Positions 1-7,450 of a stretch of 38,724 nucleotides of DNA are shown here, one piece after another. The notes under the pieces were generated by a model. The model was not told the DNA's origin, searched no databases, and saw only the letters and a list, made by a program, of their open reading frames with translations. Source of the DNA: Chitinophagales bacterium 62-2 (lineage in GTDB: Bacteria; Bacteroidota; Bacteroidia; Chitinophagales; Chitinophagaceae). Each line of letters begins with the position of its first letter. Positions within the stretch are counted from its first letter, which is position 1. The position numbers and the translations under genes were made by a program. Location of the stretch: contig MWYU01000740.1 of assembly GCA_002050375.1 (NCBI GenBank), forward strand, positions 1 to 38,724, written 5' to 3'.

Positions 1-177
1 GGCGAAATTCCTGCTTTTGGTACTTTAGATGCCCAGGTAAACTACAAAATTCCATCTGTTAAAAGCGTTATTAAAATAGGTGGCTCAAACGTTCTGAATA
101 AATATTATTATAGCGCTTTCGGCAACCCAAGAATAGGTGCTATTTACTATATAAGCCTGGGATATAATATTTTCTGA
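1..177 (+). CDS. C-terminal end of an outer-membrane receptor, probably TonB-dependent (partial)
   Basis: The window opens inside a reading frame that ends with TGA at 175-177; 58 residues are visible. They alternate hydrophobic and polar residues as in amphipathic beta strands, include the segment IGGSNVLNKYYYSAFGNPRIG, and end in YNIF. A GxxNVLNKYY-type stretch followed by GNPRxxYxxxxYxF and a terminal Phe is typical of the last strands of TonB-dependent receptors in Bacteroidota, where the final aromatic residue is recognised by the BAM insertion machinery. The substrate cannot be told because the plug domain and most of the barrel lie outside the window. A strong terminator follows directly, so this is probably the last gene of its transcript. 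Another outer-membrane beta-barrel family is possible. Confidence 0.7.
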   Translation, partial: GEIPAFGTLDAQVNYKIPSVKSVIKIGGSNVLNKYYYSAFGNPRIGAIYYISLGYNIF

Positions 178-196
178 TCGTCGATTAATTTAAAAT

Positions 197-226
197 AAAA
201 ATCCTCCCAAGTAAAGGAGGATTTTT
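197..226 (+). terminator. Rho-independent terminator after the receptor gene
   Basis: AAAAATCCTCC pairs perfectly with GGAGGATTTTT across an 8-base loop. The stem ends in a T run, 20 bases after the receptor stop codon. Confidence 0.85.
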
Positions 227-253
227 ATTTTCATTTAAATCAGGTTTCTTCAT

Positions 254-286
254 TTTGGTTTTATAAACCATAATCTTCTATTTTTG
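254..286 (+). promoter_or_regulatory. Bacteroidota-type promoter of pdhB
   Basis: A TTTG at 254-257 is followed after 21 bases by TATTTTTG at 279-286. This matches the phylum's -33 (TTTG) and -7 (TAnnTTTG) consensus. It lies between the upstream terminator and the pdhB ATG at 330, which would give a leader of roughly 37 bases and argues that a start at 288 is too far upstream. Confidence 0.65.
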
Positions 287-329
287 CGTGCTTTTAAAGA
301 TTAAATTATTCCAATATAATTCTACAATA

Positions 330-1313
330 ATGCGGACAATACTTTTTAGAGAAGCGCTTAGGGAGGCAATGACTGAGGAAATGAGAAAAGACGAGAAAAT
401 TTTTTTAATGGGTGAAGAAGTTGCTGAATACAATGGCGCTTATAAGGTGAGCCAGGGAATGTTAGCAGAATTTGGCCCCAAAAGAGTAATTGACACACCA
501 ATTGCCGAGTTGGGATTTACTGCCATCGCAGTAGGCGCTGCTCAAAATGGTCTTCGCCCTATCGTTGAATACATGACCTGGAATTTTGCTAATTTAGCCC
601 TCGACCAGATTTTAAACACTGCCAGTAAAATGCTTGCTATGAGCGGGGGACAAGTTGGTTGCCCTATTGTGTTTCGCGGAGCCAGTGGAAGTGCGGGCCA
701 ATTAGGTGCACAACACTCTACAGCTTACGAAAGTTTATACGCCAATATTCCGGGTTTAAAAGTCATTTCGGTTTCTAACCCTTACGATGCAAAAGGCTTA
801 TTAAAAAGTGCCATCATCGATAACGACCCGGTAATATTTATGGAAAGTGAAGTTATGTATGGCGAAAAAGGTGAAGTGCCTGAAGAAACTTATTATATAC
901 CAATCGGTAAGGCGAATGTTGTAAGACAAGGAACGGATGTTACGATTGTATCTTTTAATAAAATGATGAAAGTAGCATTAGGCGCTGCTGCAGAATTAGA
1001 GAAGGAAGGAGTGAGTGCTGAAGTCATTGATCTTAGAACAATTCGCCCAATGGATTGGCAAACTATACTGGAAAGTGTAAAGAAAACAAACCGCCTGGTA
1101 ATTATTGAAGAACAATGGCCATTTGCATCTGTAAGCAGCGAGATTACTTATAGAATTCAAAAAGAAGGATTTGATTATTTAGATGCGCCTATCCGCCGTA
1201 TTACAAGTGCTGATGCTCCTATGCACTATGCACCAAATTTGGTTGCCGCTTACTTACCTGACGTACCAAGAACGGTTAAGCTTGTAAAGGAAGTGATGTA
1301 TATGAAGAAGTAG
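330..1313 (+). CDS. pdhB: Pyruvate dehydrogenase E1 component, beta subunit
   Basis: This 327-residue protein is the beta subunit of the thiamine-diphosphate E1 enzyme, which decarboxylates pyruvate and acetylates the lipoyl group of E2. It shows the family's N-terminal block (MRTILFREALREAMTEEM, then MGEEVAEYNGAYKVSQGM and RVIDTPIAELGF), the central GASGSAGQLGAQHS segment, and the transketolase C-terminal domain with VIDLRTIRPMD and IIEEQWPFAS. An in-frame ATG exists at 288, but its 14 extra residues do not resemble the family and it sits on the promoter, so 330 is chosen. The gene stands alone here: neither the alpha subunit nor E2/E3 is adjacent, so the complex is encoded at several loci. 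A branched-chain 2-oxoacid dehydrogenase beta subunit is the main alternative, but the motifs fit PdhB better. Confidence 0.93.
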   Translation: MRTILFREALREAMTEEMRKDEKIFLMGEEVAEYNGAYKVSQGMLAEFGPKRVIDTPIAELGFTAIAVGAAQNGLRPIVEYMTWNFANLALDQILNTASKMLAMSGGQVGCPIVFRGASGSAGQLGAQHSTAYESLYANIPGLKVISVSNPYDAKGLLKSAIIDNDPVIFMESEVMYGEKGEVPEETYYIPIGKANVVRQGTDVTIVSFNKMMKVALGAAAELEKEGVSAEVIDLRTIRPMDWQTILESVKKTNRLVIIEEQWPFASVSSEITYRIQKEGFDYLDAPIRRITSADAPMHYAPNLVAAYLPDVPRTVKLVKEVMYMKK

Positions 1314-1661
1314 AAAGATAATATTAGAAGTAAGAAATACGAAATAAGAATTAGGATAACTATTGACGGTATTTGATAAGGTAAAAAGTTCCCGAAAAAA
1401 ATTCTGGGACTTTTTTCTGTTTTAAAACCCCTTCTATATTTACATAGTGCTTTATACTACAAATCCTGTTGAACTAAAAATTGCTTCCAACAGTAGAATG
1501 TTGTATTTCCAAACCTTCATTGTCTTGCCCGGTTAAAGTTGTTTGGGCCTGATACTATTTTTAAAATATTTGTTACTTTATAAAAAGCGAAGTTAGAGTC
1601 CTAAACTGCCAATAGTCAACTAAAGGCTAAACCCTTACCTTAGCAACCCTAAATAATTTGA
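1314..1661. other. Gene-free spacer between pdhB and the response regulator
   Basis: This stretch of 348 bases has no credible open frame. It contains the pdhB terminator at 1383-1416 and, near its end, TACCTTAG at 1636-1643, which is one mismatch from TAnnTTTG and might be a weak -7 element for the response regulator. I see nothing else of note. Confidence 0.6.
1383..1416 (+). terminator. Probable terminator of pdhB
   Basis: AAAAAGTTCCC can pair with GGGACTTTTTT with one bulged T, across a 12-base A-rich loop, and ends in six T. It lies 70 bases after the pdhB stop. Confidence 0.6.
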
Positions 1662-2819
1662 ATGGCTACCATATTAATTATTGATGATGAAAGAGCGATA
1701 AGAAAAACGCTTAATGAAATACTGGGTTTTGAAGGTTATAAAATTGAAGAAGCTGCAGATGGCGAGGAAGGCTTAAAGAAATTCCAGGAGAAAACATACG
1801 ATGTTGTACTGTGCGATATTAAAATGCCTAAGCTTGATGGAATTGAATTTTTAAGTAAGGCAACAGCTATTAATCCTGATGTTCCTATCATCATGATCAG
1901 CGGTCATGGAAATATTGAAACTGCTGTGGAAGCAGTGAAAAAAGGTGCCTTCGATTATATTAGCAAGCCACCAGATCTTAACCGTTTGCTTATAACTATC
2001 CGCAACGCAAAAGATAAAACCAACCTTGTAAAAGAAACTAAAGTATTAAAGCGCCGGGCAAACAAAGTGCAGGAAATGATAGGCGAAAGCGCAGCCATTC
2101 AAAAAATAAAAGAAACCATTGAGAAAGTTGCCCCAACTGAAGCCCGTGTAATGATAACCGGCGAAAACGGAAGCGGCAAAGAACTGGTGGCACGCTGGCT
2201 TCACGAAAAAAGTAATCGTGCCGAAGGTCAGTTGGTAGAAGTAAACTGTGCTGCCATCCCAAGCGAGTTGATAGAAAGTGAATTGTTTGGTCATGAGAAG
2301 GGATCGTTTACTTCAGCTATAAAACAACGTATAGGAAAATTTGAGCAGGCCAACGGCGGCACTTTATTTTTAGATGAAATAGGCGATATGAGTTTAAGCG
2401 CACAGGCAAAAGTGCTTCGAGCTTTACAGGAAGGGAAAATTACCCGCGTTGGTGGCGAAAAAGAAATTTCGGTGGATGTTAGGGTAGTAGTGGCCACTAA
2501 TAAAGACCTGCTGAAAGAAGTAGAAAATAAAACTTTCCGTTTAGACCTTTATCACAGGCTCGGCGTAATCTTAATTCATGTTCCTTCGTTAAACGAAAGG
2601 AGGGAAGATATTCCTTTGCTGGTAGATAAGTTTTTAGAAGACATTGCCGAAGATTACGGACAGGTTAAAAAAGAGTTCGATAAGAAAGCGCTGGAAGCTT
2701 TACAAAACCATAATTGGACTGGAAATATCAGGGAATTACGAAACGTTGTTGAGCGGCTTATTATTCTTTCAGGTAAGGTTATTACTGTTGAGGATGTAAG
2801 CAGCTATGTTTCTATTTAA
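1662..2819 (+). CDS. NtrC-like response regulator, receiver plus AAA+ domain, no DNA-binding domain
   Basis: This 385-residue two-component regulator has a receiver domain (residues 1-120; acidic D8/D9, phospho-acceptor D52 in LCDIKMP, lysine in YISKP) and a sigma-54-activator type AAA+ domain (about 140-370; Walker A GENGSGKE at 167-174, Walker B GTLFLDEIGD, sensor segment VRVVVATNKDL, and NIRELRN near the C-terminus). Two features depart from classical NtrC. The sigma-54 contact loop GAFTGA reads GSFTSA (214-219), and the protein stops about 25 residues after NIREL with no Fis-type helix-turn-helix. The stop overlaps the convergent MerR gene and no missing domain can be read beyond it, so this is not a simple frameshift. 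No partner histidine kinase is adjacent. It may act from solution without specific DNA binding, or do something other than open sigma-54 promoters. Confidence 0.9.
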   Translation: MATILIIDDERAIRKTLNEILGFEGYKIEEAADGEEGLKKFQEKTYDVVLCDIKMPKLDGIEFLSKATAINPDVPIIMISGHGNIETAVEAVKKGAFDYISKPPDLNRLLITIRNAKDKTNLVKETKVLKRRANKVQEMIGESAAIQKIKETIEKVAPTEARVMITGENGSGKELVARWLHEKSNRAEGQLVEVNCAAIPSELIESELFGHEKGSFTSAIKQRIGKFEQANGGTLFLDEIGDMSLSAQAKVLRALQEGKITRVGGEKEISVDVRVVVATNKDLLKEVENKTFRLDLYHRLGVILIHVPSLNERREDIPLLVDKFLEDIAEDYGQVKKEFDKKALEALQNHNWTGNIRELRNVVERLIILSGKVITVEDVSSYVSI

Positions 2820-3718
2820 TGCGCCGCAGCTACCGCAGCAGTTCCTTCTTTTGCAAAAGAAAGTATTTCTTTCATTGAGTGTAACAGGCGAACATTTTCA
2901 GGTACTTCAGTTACATATTGGACCTGTGAACCCGACATAATAATTTTTGTATCAGGATATTGCGTCGCTACCTGCTTTACATATTCATTAGCATTCTTAT
3001 TAGTAAGGTTTGTGACAAGATGAAAGTGCAAATGTGTAAATTCTCCATTTTCCCTGAAACCTTTTATTGCTTTCAGAGAAACATTTCTGCCAAAATAAAT
3101 AACCTTATTGCCATTCTTTTTAAGAAGATAATGTATAAACAATAAAGGAATTTCATGCTGCTCCTCTTTGGGCGTGTACAAGGCTATCTGTCTATTTTTG
3201 TTGGTTGCAACAGGGGGCAGACCATCAATAGCAGCGATAATTTTTTGCCTGATAATATTGCTGGTAAAATGCTCCTGGGCAGGTATAACATGGTCTGTTA
3301 ACCACAACACGCCAATTCTATCCTGGTATGGATAAAAGACCTTTAATATAGTTTCTTCAATGCCCATCCGATCGAGCGCATCAAAAAAATTTCCTTCAAA
3401 TCTCTCCTCATCAAAATCGAGCGAGGCTTCGATCATTTCCTTTATATAAAATTCATTTACTTCCTCTTTAGATGATTTGCGTAAAGCCATCTGCTTCATT
3501 TCCTCACAATCAAGCTTCGCAATCTTTGAAATCTTAATACCGCTGTGATATAAATAAGAAATACGCAAAATCTGTTTCAGGTTTTCATTGTCGTAAAACC
3601 TATGGTTACTTTCTTTTCTTTGTGGTATAGCAATGTTGTATCGTTGCTCCCAGATGCGCCATGTGTGAGCTTTTATTGCGCTAAGATTTTCTATGTCTTT
3701 TATTGTAAACTTGTTCAT
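2816..3718 (-). CDS. MerR-family regulator with cobalamin-binding domain (CarH-like)
   Basis: This 300-residue protein has a MerR-type winged helix at residues 1-70 (FTIKDIENLSAIKAHTWRIWEQRY, then SNHRFYDNENL). A helical cap follows with W139-x9-E149-H150 (WLTDHVIPAQEH), which in CarH-type photoreceptors sits over the upper face of adenosylcobalamin. A Rossmann-like B12 domain has E186-x-H188 as the likely lower cobalt ligand. In CarH, dark tetramers with adenosylcobalamin repress carotenoid genes and light releases them. No carotenoid or photolyase gene is nearby, so its target is unknown. The usual ExHxxG reads ExHxxP here, so B12 binding is likely but not certain. The gene converges on the response regulator with a 4-base overlap of their ends, and is divergent from lepB. 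Confidence 0.87.
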   Translation of the reverse strand: MNKFTIKDIENLSAIKAHTWRIWEQRYNIAIPQRKESNHRFYDNENLKQILRISYLYHSGIKISKIAKLDCEEMKQMALRKSSKEEVNEFYIKEMIEASLDFDEERFEGNFFDALDRMGIEETILKVFYPYQDRIGVLWLTDHVIPAQEHFTSNIIRQKIIAAIDGLPPVATNKNRQIALYTPKEEQHEIPLLFIHYLLKKNGNKVIYFGRNVSLKAIKGFRENGEFTHLHFHLVTNLTNKNANEYVKQVATQYPDTKIIMSGSQVQYVTEVPENVRLLHSMKEILSFAKEGTAAVAAAH

Positions 3719-3826
3719 CTGGTACTAAGTTAAATATCTCTTTTAAAACCACAACAAATTGATTTTAAAACAGAACAGTGGCAAAGTCGTTTTCTCTTTA
3801 TTTAAGAAAACTTTTCTTTTAACAAT

Positions 3827-3856
3827 TTTGCTGCCTTAATTATAATGGTACTTTTG
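3827..3856 (+). promoter_or_regulatory. Bacteroidota-type promoter of lepB
   Basis: TTTG at 3827-3830 and TACTTTTG at 3849-3856 are separated by 18 bases and lie 19 bases before the lepB ATG. The match to TTTG/TAnnTTTG is complete. Confidence 0.65.
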
Positions 3857-3875
3857 TTTCCATCAAAAACTACTT

Positions 3876-5381
3876 ATGGGTTGGATATTTATTATCATTT
3901 ATATTGTTGGCTGGCACGTTGGAATGTATGGAATGTTTAAAAAAGCCGGAATTGAACCCTGGAAAGCCTTGATCCCATTTTACAACACCTGGCTTATAGT
4001 TGAAAAAACACACATCAAAAAAGTTTGGTTCTGGTTGCAGTTAATACCCATAGCAGGACAATTTATAACGATATGGATCACTATCATCTTCGTAATGCAC
4101 TTTGCTAAGTTTTCGTTGATAGATCATACTGCCACTGTTTTTTTACCCTTTATATATCTGCCTTATCTTGGCTTTTCGAAGAGCGTGAAATACGTTGGAC
4201 ATGAAGTTGTGCAGCGTTATCAAAAAAGCGCTGTAAGAGAATGGATAGATGCCGCGGTATTTGCTGTTGTTGCCGCAACCATCATTCGCACCTTTATTTT
4301 CGAAGCATACACCATACCTACAGAAAGTATGGAAAAGACCTTGCTTGTAAACGACTTTCTCTTTGTTAATAAAATGAGTTATGGTCCGCGAATTCCACAA
4401 ACGCCTATTTCGTTTCCATTCGTTCATAACATAATGCCTTTTAGCACTACTACACCTTCTTACACCAAATTAGTTCAGCTTCCATATAAACGACTTCCGG
4501 GTTTTCAGAACGTGATAAGAAACGAGGTGGTAGTATTTAATTTTCCTGCAGGAGATACGATTATTAACGATGAAGAACACGGCAGTAAAGTTCTTTATTA
4601 TGACGTATTAAGAACAAATTATAAGGGAAACCGCGATGCTTTGTTTGCAGAGTATCCGATCCTCGTTCACCCCATGGATAAGACGGATAATTATATTAAA
4701 CGTTGTATTGCAGTGGGTGGGGATACGCTTTCAATAAGGGACGGCGGGGTGTATATTAATAGTGTAGCTTCTCCTATACCTTCCGGATCGCAAACCGAAT
4801 ATATTGTTGAAACAAACGGCCAGTCTTTTAATGATGAATTCTTGCAAACAAGCTTACACATAAATACGGATGATCCTGCTTATCAATTCTATCCCTACGA
4901 AGGAAAGGCAAATGCTTATGTAATAAATATGACCCCGGAGGAAGCTAAGCTTATAAGCAGGCAGTCTAATTTTAAAAGAATGGAACCGGCATATAGTAAT
5001 ATGCCTGGTCAAACTTTTCCGTACAGCGCTAACAATTTATGGACGGTTGATAATTTTGGGCCCATTTATGTTCCTAAAAAAGGAAGTACAATAACACTTA
5101 CTCCCGGTAATATTGATATTTATCGAAGGCTTATTTCTGTTTACGAAAAACAAAATTTAGAAGAAAGAGATGGCAAGTTTTTCATTAACGGAAAAGAAAC
5201 TACAACTTATAAATGCAAATGGAATTATTACTGGATGATGGGTGATAACCGTCATCGCAGTCAGGATAGCCGCTACTGGGGTTTTGTGCCGGAAACGAAT
5301 ATTGTTGGGAAAGCTTCATTAATATGGTTTAGTTGGGAGAAAGGTCCACGTTGGAACCGTTTGTTTAAAAGCATTAAATAA
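3876..5381 (+). CDS. lepB: Signal peptidase I, long Bacteroidota form
   Basis: This 501-residue integral membrane serine protease removes signal peptides from exported proteins at the outer face of the inner membrane. Several hydrophobic segments occupy the first 150 residues, including an N-terminal region (about 1-105) like the small domain commonly fused to this enzyme in the phylum. The catalytic serine is S151 in PTESMEKTLL, and the general-base lysine is K275 in YIKRCIAVGGDTL. The C-terminal box GDNRHRSQDSRYWGFVP is intact. About 120 residues separate S151 from K275, and a further insert of about 170 residues lies between the lysine box and the GDNR box, so the protein is much longer than the E. 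coli enzyme (324 residues); this is usual for Bacteroidota. It has its own promoter and terminator and appears monocistronic. Confidence 0.95.
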   Translation: MGWIFIIIYIVGWHVGMYGMFKKAGIEPWKALIPFYNTWLIVEKTHIKKVWFWLQLIPIAGQFITIWITIIFVMHFAKFSLIDHTATVFLPFIYLPYLGFSKSVKYVGHEVVQRYQKSAVREWIDAAVFAVVAATIIRTFIFEAYTIPTESMEKTLLVNDFLFVNKMSYGPRIPQTPISFPFVHNIMPFSTTTPSYTKLVQLPYKRLPGFQNVIRNEVVVFNFPAGDTIINDEEHGSKVLYYDVLRTNYKGNRDALFAEYPILVHPMDKTDNYIKRCIAVGGDTLSIRDGGVYINSVASPIPSGSQTEYIVETNGQSFNDEFLQTSLHINTDDPAYQFYPYEGKANAYVINMTPEEAKLISRQSNFKRMEPAYSNMPGQTFPYSANNLWTVDNFGPIYVPKKGSTITLTPGNIDIYRRLISVYEKQNLEERDGKFFINGKETTTYKCKWNYYWMMGDNRHRSQDSRYWGFVPETNIVGKASLIWFSWEKGPRWNRLFKSIK

Positions 5382-5401
5382 TATATCTTTAATTTTTGAT
5401 C

Positions 5402-5432
5402 GTCCTTCCCGTTTTTGCGGGAGGGACTTTTT
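5402..5432 (+). terminator. Rho-independent terminator of lepB
   Basis: GTCCTTCCCG pairs with CGGGAGGGAC (one G-T pair) across a 6-base loop and is followed by TTTTT. It starts 20 bases after the lepB stop codon, and cdd begins 21 bases beyond it. Confidence 0.85.
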
Positions 5433-5453
5433 GTCTAATCGAGATTGTAAGAA

Positions 5454-5939
5454 ATGAATAAACAAGAGTATCAATTTGAATTTGAAGTATACGATTCTAT
5501 TACCGATTTAAGTAAAGAAGATGCCTGGTTATTGATTGAAGCCCGCAAAGTAACGCAACATGCTTATGCACCCTATTCACACTTTCAGGTTGGCGCAGTG
5601 GCACGTTTGGATAATGGTGAAATTGTAAGCGGAAGTAACCAGGAAAATGCAAGCTTTCCTGTTGGACTTTGTTCTGAAAGAGTGTTGCTTGCGTCTGCTG
5701 CTTCGTTGTTCCCGAAAGTTCCACTTAAAACAATCGCCATTAGTTACCACAACGATAATGGTGAAAGCAATCATCCTATTTCTCCATGTGGTATGTGTCG
5801 CCAAAGCTTGCTTGAATACGAGATGCGCCTTAAACACCCCATACGTTTAGTTTTAGGCGGCATGGAAGGAAAGGTGTATATCATCGGAAGGGCAAGTATG
5901 TTGCTTCCGTTAAGTTTTACTGCCGATGATCTAAGTTGA
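5454..5939 (+). CDS. cdd: Cytidine deaminase
   Basis: This 161-residue homotetramer-type enzyme hydrolyses cytidine and deoxycytidine to uridine and deoxyuridine in pyrimidine salvage. Visible are the substrate segment YAPYSHFQVGA, the proton-shuttle motif C73-S-E75 (usually CAE, here CSE), and the second zinc pair in PCGMCRQ (C112, C115). The length is slightly above the usual 130-140 because of a 20-residue N-terminal extension, as is common in Bacteroidota. It lies just downstream of the lepB terminator on the same strand; I see no clear promoter in the short gap, so some readthrough from lepB may express it. Confidence 0.94.
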   Translation: MNKQEYQFEFEVYDSITDLSKEDAWLLIEARKVTQHAYAPYSHFQVGAVARLDNGEIVSGSNQENASFPVGLCSERVLLASAASLFPKVPLKTIAISYHNDNGESNHPISPCGMCRQSLLEYEMRLKHPIRLVLGGMEGKVYIIGRASMLLPLSFTADDLS

Positions 5940-6083
5940 AAATGATTGTATTCGTAAAGTGTAAAAGACTATATGGATTTAGTGAAATAGAACACCAATA
6001 ATGCTAATTCAAAAGATAATCACGGTTTAAATCCTGTAAACCCGAGTCATCTGTGCTCCCATTATTTCATTTTAATCAGCTTC

Positions 6084-6272
6084 TCACTGATATCCTAATT
6101 TAACTACAAGTCGCACACAAACCGGGATATGTTTTTGCATATTGATAGTTGCCTGTGGTGCTGTAAGCTGTACATCGGCTGCTGTTACGTCGCCTAATTT
6201 AAGTAGTTCGCTTTTTGCCTTAGCTATACATCCGTTACAAGTCATCCCTGAGATATTATATGTATGTGTCAT
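6084..6272 (-). CDS. Heavy-metal-associated (HMA) copper-chaperone-like protein, C-terminus possibly frameshifted
   Basis: This 62-residue protein has the ferredoxin-like HMA fold: start THTYNISGMTCNGCIAKAKSELLKLGDV with the metal-binding M-T-C-x-x-C motif (C12, C15), then VQLTAPQATINM. HMA proteins carry Cu(I) or another soft metal in the cytoplasm. The C-terminal stretch ends abruptly at KLGYQ, while HMA domains usually run 65-75 residues with a last strand. Just past the stop, another frame gives DISEKLIKMK and a stop (6062-6064), which looks like the expected last strand, so a small indel near 6085-6095 is plausible. It lies at the downstream end of the minus-strand cluster with the CECC propeller and the HMA-AraC regulator, pointing to metal handling. 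Confidence 0.78.
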   Translation of the reverse strand: MTHTYNISGMTCNGCIAKAKSELLKLGDVTAADVQLTAPQATINMQKHIPVCVRLVVKLGYQ

Positions 6273-6292
6273 AACCTTAAATAATTATAACA

Positions 6293-6300
6293 CAAAGCTA
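6293..6300 (-). promoter_or_regulatory. Possible -7 element for the HMA gene
   Basis: On the minus strand this reads TAGCTTTG, a full TAnnTTTG match 20 bases before the HMA start codon. No good TTTG was found at the expected -33 distance, so only the -7 half is supported. Confidence 0.35.
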
Positions 6301-6363
6301 ATCCCGTCAGCAAAGGTTGCTGTTACACAATTATGGATAGGATTTATAAGATTTTGTGATTAG

Positions 6364-7410
6364 CTATAACTCGATGACAGAGGCATGTATTTCCTTTTCA
6401 TTTTCCCAAACACAAATTATATGTTCGTTATTAAGAGCTTTTATTGAAGGTAAGCTCCCCTTACCCAAATTCTTTTTCATGCCTTGCGGCTTCATCACAA
6501 TTACATCGCCTTTTTCCGTCCAGGCATAAACGTTTTTATTATTTACTGTTTCAATCGTACAGCTTCTGCCTTCACCTATTTCTTTTTCCGGCATACCTAA
6601 GGTAGAGGCGAAAATCTTTCCTTCTCTTCGCCATACCGTTTCAGGAATACCATTATTATTAATAGAAAGGCCACCGCCATCCATCGGGCAACCATTGAGT
6701 TTCCAGCTTCCTACACCTAATTTATTCGCCCGTTTAAAGGAACTTCCTCCGTCCGGCGATTCAATCAAATACAAATCCCGGTTTCCATCTATCCAGTTAC
6801 GAAACATAACAAATACGTTATTCCCCTTCATAACTACCGATGGCTTGCAGCATTCACAGACCGTTCCATCAGGCGATGAATAAACAACAGTATTTTTGTT
6901 CCAGGTCTTTCCGCCATCAACCGATTTAGCCCCATAAACATTCTGGCCTTTAGGCTTTTTAACACCGAGCCAAATCGCATATACATTTTGGCCGTCAGCA
7001 CTCAATGACATTAAGGCTTCTTTAGCTGATTCATCTGCATCATTTACTTTTTTTGCTTTCGACCATTTGCCTGACTGATCTTTTTGGTAAGAAAAAATGT
7101 TCCCCTGCTTTGTGCAGGCAGTTACTGCTATGCCATTATTTGTTGCAGCTATCTGCGGGCCACGCATTGCAGAAGAAAACAAATTTGGTAATACAGCAAT
7201 TAATGAAGGTGATGTAAAAGATTTTCCATCTTTAGATGATACATACATAATACTATCGCCCCAGCCATAAACAATATGAACATTGTTGTATTTATCTTTT
7301 GCAATGTTAGGCATCTGACCTTCAGCAATCACTGTGTTATTGTCTTTTTTCCAGGATAGTGTTATTATAAAAAGGAAGGAAAAAACTACAAAGAGATTTA
7401 TTGTTTTCAT
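6364..7410 (-). CDS. Exported sialidase-fold (BNR) beta-propeller protein with CECC motif
   Basis: This 348-residue protein starts with a hydrophobic signal-like segment (residues 5-18, LFVVFSFLFIITLS) followed by WKKDNN. The body has repeated propeller elements: SSDGKSFTSP, SVDGGKTWNKNTV and ESPDGGSSFKRA are Asp-box-like SxDGGxxW turns, as in exo-alpha-sialidase-like proteins. Sialidase catalytic arginines are not evident, so enzymatic activity is doubtful. Distinctive are VCECCKP and NGCPMDGGG, cysteine motifs that could bind metal or form disulfides. The position after the signal where Bacteroidota lipoproteins have the lipobox Cys (LSCKKD) is W20 (codon TGG at 7351-7353), one base from Cys. 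Its place between the HMA gene and the HMA-AraC regulator suggests a periplasmic metal role; that is inference. Confidence 0.75.
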   Translation of the reverse strand: MKTINLFVVFSFLFIITLSWKKDNNTVIAEGQMPNIAKDKYNNVHIVYGWGDSIMYVSSKDGKSFTSPSLIAVLPNLFSSAMRGPQIAATNNGIAVTACTKQGNIFSYQKDQSGKWSKAKKVNDADESAKEALMSLSADGQNVYAIWLGVKKPKGQNVYGAKSVDGGKTWNKNTVVYSSPDGTVCECCKPSVVMKGNNVFVMFRNWIDGNRDLYLIESPDGGSSFKRANKLGVGSWKLNGCPMDGGGLSINNNGIPETVWRREGKIFASTLGMPEKEIGEGRSCTIETVNNKNVYAWTEKGDVIVMKPQGMKKNLGKGSLPSIKALNNEHIICVWENEKEIHASVIEL

Positions 7411-7450
7411 GATAATTTTTTTATAATAAGGTAACTCAACTTTACAATGA

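Noticed and set aside
288-329. Upstream ATG of pdhB adding 14 residues
   Set aside because: The extra residues overlap the promoter region and do not match the family; the ATG at 330 begins with the conserved start.
2820-2960. A missing C-terminal HTH of the response regulator in another frame
   Set aside because: No frame continues with HTH-like sequence; the DNA is fully used by the convergent MerR gene.
2960-3145. A 61-codon plus-strand frame inside the MerR gene
   Set aside because: Antisense shadow of a well-supported gene, with no domain and poor composition.
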